Assembly: GCA_036346255.1 (NCBI GenBank)
Contig: CM070628.1
Span: 24,195,840 to 24,259,839, forward strand
From: Ampelocalamus luodianensis
Lineage: Eukaryota > Streptophyta > Magnoliopsida > Poales > Poaceae
Direction: 5' to 3'
Length of the DNA stretch: 64,000 nucleotides
Under the pieces are notes generated by a model. That model was not told where the DNA came from. It made no database searches and was given only the letters and a program-made list of their open reading frames with translations. The translations under genes were made by a program, and so were the position numbers. Below, piece by piece: positions 55,900 through 64,000 of the stretch (position 1 is its first letter; every line of letters begins with the position of its first letter).

Positions 55900-57305
55900 T
55901 CGCTGGGTCAAGGACGATGTCCTTCTTGGGCCATCGGATAAAAGCGCGCACGACATCCCCTAGTGTTGTGATCTCTTCGTTCGGGCGATCTCCACGGACG
56001 GCCATGAAATGTTCATGTACCATGTCCCCTCCACCTGGCGTAACCTGCGCCACCGACACCGTCGCATCGCCCTTCCCGGTATGGATGCACCATCCCTCGC
56101 GGCCTCAACAGAAATGGACCCAACTAACCTCACTACGAGCTTGCAGGCCGTCGGCTCCTACAAAACGATACGCAATTAGCTAAAGTGTCCTATAGGTCTA
56201 TCTTTGCTGCATTCCATACATGTACATTACCTTGATCTCGTCTATCGGTAATTGGACATCGTCATGTCCAGAATTATGCGTGGACGCGACGCTACTCCGA
56301 TGTCGAGCAGGACTGGCTCCCAAATTAACAGGGGCGGCTTGCGACTGCTGCTGGCTGAGGAGTTGATTCAATTGATCCTGCAATGCTGCCAGCTTTCCTT
56401 CAAAATGTTGGTCATGCAGACGAACCGGTCCTCACGCTCGGCCTTAGATCTCTTCCTACTCCTGTACGTGCAGTAGTCGTCTGCGAATCCATGACTCCAT
56501 GGTACGGTAACCCCAAGACCTCGCGTGCGACCCGGGTGTTCCTTGTTTCCCAGGGCCGTAGAGAGTATATCCTTCTCCCTGTCTACATGGAAGGAGCCTT
56601 GGGAAGTTTGGGCAGACAATTCACGCTGCAAGAAGTCATCATGTTATTATAGACACTATGAAGTTATATATGGAGTTATTAACTAGGTAGTTCGACATAC
56701 TTACCAAACGTTGAGACACTTCCTCAAATGCGCGCTGTTTGTGAAAGAGATGCTTCGAAGACGAGACTTTTGCCCTCCCTTTTAACCAAAGCTAGGGAAC
56801 GCGGTGCGTGACATCAGAAACGCGTTGTCCTCCGCCGCCCATTCATCATATTTTCCTGCGTATCCAGCCGTGTCGAGTGCCTGCGGATGAGTGTTTCGTG
56901 TCCGAGAGCTTTGTGTGCCGCACTTTGCTCGTTAAATTCGGCGTCGTCTTCATAGCAACAAAGGCGCCCCATGTTTCTGCCAAGAATCCTGTGATTGCCG
57001 CGAGGGCGTCGACCGTGTTCACGCATTCGTGACAAGAATGCTCTTGAACGACCTCCACGATTTATCGATCGTGAGCATCGCCGTCCGCTCCACGCGTGCA
57101 TGTATCGCTTCGGGATAGTGAACTTTTGTAATAGTTCGCCCACGCGCGCCTCTCGCTTCTTTCGTCGATCCTTCCACCTTGGTGTGGTGATGGGGACCCG
57201 TTGCCTTGCAAGTATCCCGCACATGGTCCGGAATCTCGCCGCTGAGCTCTTGGGACGCAGAGGGACCCCAAACTGACTAACCTCCGTGATGACCAGTCGA
57301 ATCAC
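55900..57305 (-). pseudogene. CACTA second-gene remnant (plant En/Spm 'TNP1/Transposase_24'-like)
   Basis: On minus the conserved order can be followed through three frames: CGILARQRVPIT (about 57200-57235), a KSWRSFKSILVT block (about 57030-57065), LAAITGFLAETWGAFVAMKT (about 56940-57000), AGTRHGW (about 56860-56880), REVLGVTVPW-type sequence near 56510, then LGDVVRAFIRWPKKDIVLDP (about 55905-55965). This pattern matches the protein encoded downstream of the transposase in many grass CACTA elements. Frameshifts are frequent. The family assignment is from memory and needs a profile search. It lies downstream of the DUF4216 fragment, the usual gene order. Confidence 0.65.
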
Positions 57306-57658
57306 TCATTTCTTTGCAATATCTTCCAGAGCTAGTCTCAAATATCATTAGACATATTACATCAAGGGCAGCCAGTGAAATGCAAAAGGAGGCTACAAAT
57401 GTTTAGCCTACTCCTATTATACCCTAGCATAGGATATACGTATGTCATATCTAAAATTTTCATACAACAAATATCATTAGACATAGCTGCCCATGTCCAC
57501 TCTAACCGACAATCAAGATCCTAGATGGTAGGAAACAAAGTAATGGCTCAACCAAGATCACCGGGTGCTATGTAAATAAAGCTATTAAACAACTAAGAAG
57601 CCTAGGTTTTGCTAGTTGCCGAAAACCAAATGAACATATTACCTTGCCACCACATAAG

Positions 57659-58080
57659 ATTTTTTTTTGAATTGGGTCGAGATCCCGGCTGGGATTCGCC
57701 CTCCCAAACAAGCCCTAAGGGAGGAGGAGATTACAAGGCCCAAAATATGTACAGAGAAAAGAGATGATGAACTACAACCGGTGCTCTGAATCTGATACGG
57801 AACCAGTTATGCCATCTACAACACGGTCGAGGATGCTGCGAATTACAGAGCTTACAAGAGACATCAAGCCCAAACATTTAATAACTTGTGGAGATGCACT
57901 GCACTTCTGACTAATCTGACCAAGACCTGACTTAAAACACCAAGTCAAGTGGAGTCAAACTACACGCCTCTCCGGCCGGACTCCGACTTGGTAAGGCTCC
58001 TGAGCCTTCCGAAGATCCTAACCTTGCCCTCCCACCCGGCCGACCCCTTCCTCCCTTTCTCGACCCACATCATTTTTAGA
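57659..58080 (-). mobile_element. Possible LINE or SINE 3' end inside the CACTA element
   Basis: A run of nine T starts at about 57661; on minus this is a poly(A) tail preceded by 'gggatctcgacccaattc' and, further up, TGTAATCTCC and CTCTGTAATTCG-like sequence. No coding part is recognised. I found no clear target duplication. A retroposed fragment is the simplest reading. Confidence 0.4.
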
Positions 58081-58111
58081 TACTCAGCTTAGCTAACCAA
58101 AGGGGAAGTTT

Positions 58112-58315
58112 TTACCAAAGCCGAGGTCGGGAGCGGCGGCGCGGTCGGAAGAGGCGCCAAGGTCGGGGCGGCAGTGTCGAGGTCGGGGGCGCCGTGGTCG
58201 GGAGCGGAGGCGCGGTCGGGAGTGGTGCCGAGGTCGGGGGCGCCGAGGTCGGGAGCAGCAGTGTCGGGGGCGGCGAGGTCGGGCCGGCAGTGTCGAGGTC
58301 GGAGGCGGCGGTGAA
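58112..58315. repeat. GAGGTCGGG minisatellite
   Basis: About ten copies of GGTCGGGAGCGGCG or GAGGTCGGGGGCGCCG variants in 200 bp of very GC-rich sequence. Open frames here encode Pro/Ala/Ser-rich repeats that vary with indels; no gene is supported. Confidence 0.75.
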
Positions 58316-58414
58316 CGGGAGCCCTAGAGGAGGCAAAGGAGCGCGCGATAAACTCAGGGGTGCGGGAGAGAAAGGGACGAGTGAGGAAAACCCTAGCGGT
58401 TCCCACCTTATAAG

Positions 58415-58745
58415 AGGCTATCACAGACGGTTCTTTTCTAAAACCGTCTTTGATAATTAATCATAGACGGCTCTATCTAATAACCGTCTGTGATACGTTC
58501 CATATCACAGACGGCGGTATTTAAACCATCTGTGATAAACTCATATCACAGACGGTTTGTGTATTAAACCGTCTGTGATTAGCTTTTATCACAGATTACC
58601 TATTGGTTTTGTCGGGATATCACAGACGGTTATCAAATAGAACCGTTTGAGATAATCTCATATCACAGACGGTTCTATTATAGAACCGTCTGTGATTCAT
58701 TATCACAAACGGTTATATTATAGAACCGTCTGTGATAGATCCAGA
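58415..58745. repeat. Internal array of CACAGACGG subterminal-type repeats
   Basis: TATCACAGACGGTT and AACCGTCTGTGATA alternate about every 20-35 bp, as at the right end, but 1.1 kb inside it. 'caccttataagaggctatc' at 58406 just outside resembles a decayed CACTA end. Confidence 0.85.
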
Positions 58746-58988
58746 CAATTATCAAATACAATGAACCTGGTGACAACTATATATGAACTACAATGAATAT
58801 CCACATTCACATCAATATCAAAATATATGAGAGATGACAAAACCTGGTGACAAGTATATATGAACACAAGCTCATAACACATTTTACTTCAAAACCAATT
58901 GTCGAAGCACGATGAACATCCACATTGACATCAATATCAAAATATATGAGAGATTACAAGTCCACAACACATGATGTTATAGAATAAA

Positions 58989-59396
58989 TTAATTACAATG
59001 GATTAAATTCTTAATTAAAATATAGCCCTTCATGATGATCGCGCGCATATAGCTAGCTTCCTCATCGGGTTCTTCGTCGAGCCCGATGCCATCTCCGAAA
59101 GGAGGCAACTCGTCAAATTGATTGTATTCTTCCTCGTCCACTACATTCTCAACTCCGACAATCCTTCTTTTTCCATGAAGAACTAAGTGGCGTTTCTTAT
59201 TTGCCGGGTCGGTTACATAGAATACTTGAACAACTTGATTAGCCAGTACGAATGGTTCGTCTTTGTATCCGACACGTTCAAGGTCCACGGTAGTGACGCC
59301 GTACTTGTCAACCTTCACCTGTGGGAGATGGACCCAACGACACCGAAATAGGGGGATCTTGAAAAGCACGTAGTCGAGCTCCCATATCTCCTCAAG
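58989..59396 (-). pseudogene. DUF4216 fragment (C-terminal domain of CACTA transposase)
   Basis: On minus an open frame enters at 59396 and runs to 58989 without a break: EEIWELDYVLFKIPLFRCRW, VDLERVGYKDEPFVLANQVV, FYVTDPANKKRHLVLHGKRR, VGVENVVDEEEYNQF, ending in an acidic tail. This is the DUF4216 domain found at the end of plant En/Spm (TnpD-like) proteins. The upstream catalytic part is absent; right at 59396 the coding sequence gives way to subterminal repeats. The domain's role is unknown. The open frame is undamaged within the fragment, unlike the rest of the element. Confidence 0.85.
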
Positions 59397-59815
59397 AACC
59401 GTCTGGGAAATATCACAGGCGGCTCTATTTATAAACCATCTGTTTTATGGGGGATTATCACAGACGGTTCATAAATAGAACTGTCTGTGACATATCACAG
59501 ACGGCTCTATTAATCAACCGTCTGTGATATGGGGGATTATCACAGACGGTTTATGTCAAGAACCGTCTGGGAAATATCACAGGCGGCTCTATTTATAAAC
59601 CGTCTGTTTTATGGGGGATTATCACAGACGGTTCATAAATAGAACTGTCTGTGATATTTCACAGACGGTTCTGTATATAAACCGTCTGTGATAATCATAT
59701 ATCACAGACGGTTACTAGTAAGAACCGTCTGTGATAGGCCGGCAAAGCAAATGCTGCGCCCAACAGACCCAACACAGACGGATTCAAATTAACCCGTCTG
59801 TGATGGGGTGTCTTC
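59395..59815. repeat. Right subterminal repeats of the CACTA element, with a 164-bp duplication
   Basis: Dense TATCACAGACGGTT and AACCGTCTGTGATA units. The block starting at about 59400 is repeated from about 59564 (CTGGGAAATATCACAGG at 59403 and 59567). Confidence 0.9.
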
Positions 59816-59837
59816 TATAGCCTGTTTTGTAGTAGTG

Positions 59838-62800
59838 TCGTATGGATAGAAATCCATATGCTTACATGGTAAAGCCGAAAAGACAACTACCTTTGCGGGG
59901 TAAAGCTTTTCGGACAACTACCATGCTCCCAACACCATCCCTCCTGCGACCTCCTGCGACCCGGAGCCAATACACGCCAAAGTACTAGGTCAAGAGAGGT
60001 CTCATATACTCTAGTGTGGTTAGCACGCAAAATGCTCAGTACGGTGGCGCAAGTAACTCGGTCCTTAACTGACTCGGGCACCATTCCAGTCACACCCAAC
60101 AGATCACAACAATCATACTGTTGTGCCCAAGTCTAAATCATTTTTGTTTTCAGTTTTAGTTTTGCAATTAAACATAGCAAAAATGCAGAAACATAAAGTT
60201 ATAGTAAATTTTGTGTGATCAAGGTTACCGACTAAGTCGATAACCGCCCATTTCTATCGATACTAAGCATGTCTAAGCAGTTGAAATCGTATCTACTAAG
60301 TGACAAGAGATCATCCAACGATCTCTAATCACAGCAAATAACCTAGGCTCAGGTAGTAGAGGATAATCATTTACCTACAAATTATGCATCTAAAGGATTA
60401 ACTAACCAATTTAACACAAATTAAGCGATGCATACATACAGTTGAAACAAAATATTAGACTTTAAAATACTGGGATTAACATGATCAAACTGCTTGCCTG
60501 GCTGCTGTTGCTCAGGATGCTCAACCTGTTGCAGAGGATCGCTCTCGATAAAATCAGACCCGTCGTAATCTATCGATCGAGCAAAAGCAACAATAAGAAC
60601 CAATAACACCAACAAAACTCAAAATTCAAAAAAAAAAACAACCACAAACCTATAACACAGAAGCTAGACCATTACAGTAGGAACAACAAATTAGCTGCTA
60701 CGGACATGAATTAAATTAGACATGTTTTCATGTGATTGATCTACCCAAACTTACTTACTTACCAAGCTAACCACAAAATCAATCCTCTTATATGTTTTAG
60801 TCTTTCGACAGACTTTGATGGTGATTGTGTGCACATCTACTAACTAAGCATCAAATTACCACATCTAAAGAAATAGTTGTTCTAAGCAACCAACATTAGT
60901 GATAAGATCACTTAAACCTACAAGAAGCTATTGAAACACTAACTAGTTAATTTGCCAACTGTTAGGTGCTAACAATTTTCTAACTAAGGTTGGACTTTAA
61001 TAAAATTCAGCTACTAACACACCTAAGTATCACACCAACATATAGTAAGGTTAACAATTTCAGCATGCTACTACTACAAGGCCTTACTATACTTGTAAAA
61101 GCAAGAATCACAAGTACAGAGACAAACAACTAGTTCCAAAACCAGCTTCTTTTGATCATTCATGCCAACAAAAGCTTTGAAACCTATTGATACTAACTAA
61201 CTGACTTCATACTAACCACTACTACTTAGGAAAGTCATCAAGCACTAACAAGATTTAAATAGCATAAGCATGATACCAATTTCAGTTTACTGACAATAGA
61301 GAAAAACGACAACAGGGAACAGCTACAGGGAAACTTGAGACTAATTTTTCTTCCAAACCTCAAATCCAAATTTTGATCATGCAAGAGAGTGAACTAATGA
61401 ACAATCATAAGATTGATTAGCAGCTAACTACAAGGCTTAAGGGAGGTGGGCCCCACCATCGCTGAAGGCAGGGAGACACACCAAGAACGAGGGGCTCGGG
61501 CTGGCTCTGGACCTGGATTCGTCGCCGGCGAAGGAGTGGTGGCGCGGTAGAGATGACAACCAAAATGGGTTGCTGGTGGACTGCTGAAGCTGAAGGTGGT
61601 CTCGAGGCAGCCGGAGATGCACTGTGGCGGCGTGGCGACGGAGCGCGACGGCCAGCCGTGGAGGTGACAAGGGGCGACTGCGCCAGAGAAGAAGAGGGTG
61701 AAAACTAGCGCGCGCATGAGCATCAGTGGGTTACCAGGAACTCACCGGGATGACGCGGAGCTAAGGCGGCTGCCGGAGATGGCCCGACGACGAGAGACTG
61801 CGGCGGCGCGAGGTGGTCACCGTCGGCAAGGACCTGAGGTGAAGGAGAGAGCGTGTGAGTGATCGGGGAAGAAAGATGGAGTCCAGGCGATGCTCACCGA
61901 CAGAGGAATCGAGCTGGAACTCGCCGGAGAAGATGCGGCGGCGGGAGAGGCGGATTCAGCCGGAGTTGGAGAAGAAAGCCCGCGCGCAGCTCCTCGGGCG
62001 GTGAAACCCGAAATCTCTTGAGGGGTTTGCTTCCTGGGGATGTGGAACACACCGTGACGCGATCGATGCTGGTCGGAGATCACCGAGGTGGCCGGCAGGC
62101 TCGGAGGCGGCGCGGCGACGCTCTCGGTTTCCGGAGCTCGGTGGCGAAAATGGACAGAGGAGAGACAGGAAAGGCCAAGAAGGTGGCTCTCGGCTGGCTT
62201 TTGAAGAGGAGGGCGGAGGCAGCAAGGTGGAGGCGGTAGGGCGGCGAGGTGACCGGCGCGGCGATGTGGCGGCACGCATGTGCCGGGGCGGTGAAGAGCG
62301 GCACGCGAGAGAGAGCGAGCGCGCGGGAGAGCTGGCGCTCGGCAAACGCCGCGTGGAGGGAAAGGTCTGGCGAGCGGGACCGGGTTGTCAGCGAGAGAGA
62401 AGGGGGGCGGCTCGAGTCCAAGTCTGGTGCGGCGTGACGATTTGGTTTAACTCGATCAAGATCATGTCGACCGTTAGATCTAGATTGGACGGTCGAGATT
62501 CATGGGTGTAATCGGACAGGTCGATTGCATCGGACGCACGCGGGTCGCACGATTTGCAATGGACGGTTGGCAACGATCGGGCGCGCGCGGTGCAGCTAGG
62601 CGGTGTGGCTGAACCGAGTGGCGCGGTCGGACTCGAGCTCGAGTTGGGTTCGAGCCCGACAAACAGTGATTTCAGAATTTGATTTTAAAAGGCTGAGAGG
62701 ATTGGGGAATTTTTAGGGGTAGCTCCTGAGCTCCAAAAATTCCAAAATTTTTATGGAAGCTTACTGGGACAGAGAACAACATTTTGTAATTTTTCCAGGA

Positions 62801-63169
62801 ATGTTCATGCAATAGATTTCTCCCAAGAAAATCCACAAGCTGCTGCCCTAGGAGTTTGACCAGATTTCAAACAGAGTTGACTTGCTTTTTTGAAATAGCA
62901 AATAAAATCTAAAAATTGTGAGATTTTACAGAGAGGTAGATAGGATGATCAAGATGATAGGAAAAATATTCCTAGAGGATGATCACAAGTTTAAAGTTTA
63001 GAATTTTGTTGACAACAACTTCCATTCACAAGAATTTAATTCTAGAAAATGGAATTTTGCTAGGGGAAAATTTAGAAAATTTCCAAATGATTTCATGAGG
63101 CATCAAAAGTTTTTATTTCTCCTTATAATTTTACATTTGAAACAAAAACCCTAACTTAGGGTTGTTACA
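59838..63169 (-). mobile_element. G3 3' LTR, proximal part
   Basis: The minus strand starts TGTAACAACCC at 63169 right after a polypurine tract. It has an AT-rich start (62670-63169), a GC-rich block (about 61440-62660) and an AT-rich part (59838-61430) with no gene. Overlapping Pro/Ser/Arg-rich frames in the GC block (61817-62421 and others) are judged spurious. With 53013-53828 the LTR is about 4.1 kb. Confidence 0.87.
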
Positions 63170-63184
63170 AATCTCCCCCCTTAC
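63170..63184 (-). promoter_or_regulatory. G3 polypurine tract
   Basis: GTAAGGGGGGAGATT on minus, directly before the LTR start TGTAACAAC. Confidence 0.92.
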
Positions 63185-63185
63185 A

Positions 63186-63206
63186 AGAATCTCGCCCCGA
63201 GATTCT
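63186..63206 (-). other. Perfect hairpin between the G3 pol end and polypurine tract
   Basis: AGAATCTCG (63186-63194) pairs with CGAGATTCT (63198-63206) around a three-base loop. The pol stop codon is at 63209-63211, so the hairpin lies just 3' of the coding end. Confidence 0.87.
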
Positions 63207-63208
63207 GA

Positions 63209-64000
63209 TCACTGGGAAAAGAAGGACGGGTAGTCTGCTCGGAGACGATCTTCCCGCTCCCATGTGGCTTCATCCTCGGAGTGATTCGACCACTGAACCT
63301 TCAGGAACTTGATCGCACGGTTCCTTGTTCTGCGTTCAGCTTCTTCGAGTATACGAACGGGGTGCTCACGATAAGACAGATCTTCTTGCACATCGATATT
63401 TTCCAATGGCGTTTCCTCAACCGGAACACGGAGGCACTTCTTCAACTGCGACACATGGAATACATCATTCACTCCCTCGAGTGTAGCTGGCAATTCTAAC
63501 TTGTAAGCAACAGCTCCCACTTTATCGATGATGCGATATGGTCCAACATACCGAGGAGCCAGTTTGCCCTTGACACCGAAACACCGATGACCCTTCAAAG
63601 GTGAGACTTTGAGATACACAAAGTCATTGGGCTGGAAACTCAGCTCACGGTGACGCCGATCTGCATAGCTCTTCTGCCTGGACTGAGCTACGCGCAAGTG
63701 CTCACGAATCAACTGCACTTGACTTTCAGCTTCATTGATCGACTCTGGGCCGAAGAACTGTCTTTCACCAGTTTCTGACCAATTCAACGGGGTTCTGCAC
63801 CTCCTCCCATACAAGGCCTCAAATGGTGCCATACCGAGACTAGCCTAGAAGCTGTTGTTGTAGGAGAACTCGGCGAGCGGTAGGCATTTCTCCCAATTCG
63901 TCCCATAGGAAAGAACACAAGCACGGAGCATATCTTCAAGCACCTGGTTGACGCGCTCCGTCTGACCATCAGTCTGAGGATGATAGGCCGTGCTGAAGGT
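63209..64000 (-). pseudogene. G3 gypsy integrase end with chromodomain-like tail (runs off the window)
   Basis: On minus, from the window edge: TAYHPQTDGQTERVNQVLE (about 63935-63994) and LAEFSYNNSF, then a TAG at 63845-63847, then an intact frame to the stop at 63209: MAPFEALYGRRCRTPLNWSE, DFVYLKVSPLKG, GKLAPRYVGPYRII (the GPY/F module), DVFHVSQLKKCLRVP, and the tail HPVRILEEAERRTRNRAI, KFLKVQWSNH, ATWERED. This is the chromovirus integrase C-terminus and chromodomain-like tail. Only one nonsense codon breaks about 260 codons, so this is the best-preserved pol piece in the window. The gene continues beyond 64000. Confidence 0.93.

Larger units (their letters stand above)
53829..59837 (-). 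mobile_element. CACTA (En/Spm-type) DNA transposon, about 6.0 kb, defective
   Basis: The left end is CACTACTACGAAA (53829) and the right end is the reverse complement of CACTACTACAAAA (59837): inverted ends differing at one base. Flanking 3-bp sites are CCG (53826-53828) and TCG (59838-59840), not a perfect duplication. Subterminal repeats lie at both ends and also at 58415-58745. Coding remnants on minus are a DUF4216 fragment (58989-59396) and a second-gene remnant (about 55900-57305). The transposase core is missing, so it cannot move by itself. It sits inside the G3 LTR, whose sequence continues on both sides. Confidence 0.88.

Noticed and set aside
58089..58424. 111-codon minus frame rich in Pro, Asp and Ala
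   Set aside because: Produced by the GAGGTCGGG minisatellite; the repeats also keep other frames open.
61817..62421. Overlapping frames of 110-150 codons on both strands
   Set aside because: GC-rich block of the G3 LTR; low-complexity Pro/Ser/Ala/Arg composition in several frames at once, no family match.

Overview
This window is plant repetitive DNA, almost certainly from a grass. It has no tRNA or rRNA gene, no bacterial-type gene and no host gene that I can support. Nearly all of it is nested LTR retrotransposons plus one CACTA DNA transposon. The grass assignment rests on the element set: long-LTR chromovirus-type Ty3/gypsy elements, Sirevirus-type Ty1/copia elements with CGG palindromes in their LTRs, and a CACTA element with TATCACAGACGG-type subterminal repeats and a DUF4216 fragment. 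I cannot name the species. Element labels used here: G1-G5 are gypsy/chromovirus elements, S1-S4 are copia/Sirevirus-type elements, N1-N2 are gene-less long-LTR elements (LARD-like).

Left stack (1-20380). G1 (+) shows a decayed pol end (1-2153), a hairpin and polypurine tract, and a ~4.7 kb 3' LTR (2327 to about 7061). It ends inside the gag of S1 (-; gag remnant about 7062-9316, primer site, 5' LTR 9369-11275). S1 sits in the gene-less interior of N1 (-; interior 11276-14404, 5' LTR 14419-16796). N1 sits in a G4 LTR (-; 16797-20380). The likely order, oldest first, is G4, N1, S1, G1; the missing left halves would lie left of the window.

Middle (20381-26263). This part holds an unresolved AT-rich stretch, a lone G5 LTR (-, about 20793-22946), the 3' end of S2 (-; LTR 23005-24793 plus 3' interior), and then an abrupt junction at about 25600 to the G2 gag remnant.

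Right stack (26264-64000). S4, a broken copia pol (-, 50539 to about 53012), was hit twice. G2 (-) entered at 50538; its 5' LTR is split into 26841-29006 and 49167-50538 by S3. G3 (-) entered at about 53012; its 3' LTR is split into about 53013-53828 and 59838-63169 by the CACTA element (53829-59837), and its pol runs off the right edge. S3 (+, 29007-49161) has two ~2.95 kb LTRs, a gag and a second ORF but no pol. Its 5' LTR carries the complete element N2 (-, 29660-38181), which has a perfect 5-bp target duplication.

Nothing here looks like a fully functional protein gene: every transposon ORF has stops or frameshifts. The most interesting signals are non-coding: ~180-bp periodic modules in the LTRs of both coding (G1, G4) and gene-less (N1, N2) elements; a hairpin with different but still paired stems just upstream of the polypurine tract in three families; a shared palindrome, CTATTCGAATAG, in four LTR families; a pol-less Sirevirus with a duplicated zinc-knuckle module; and a palindromic island that diverges faster than the rest of its LTR.
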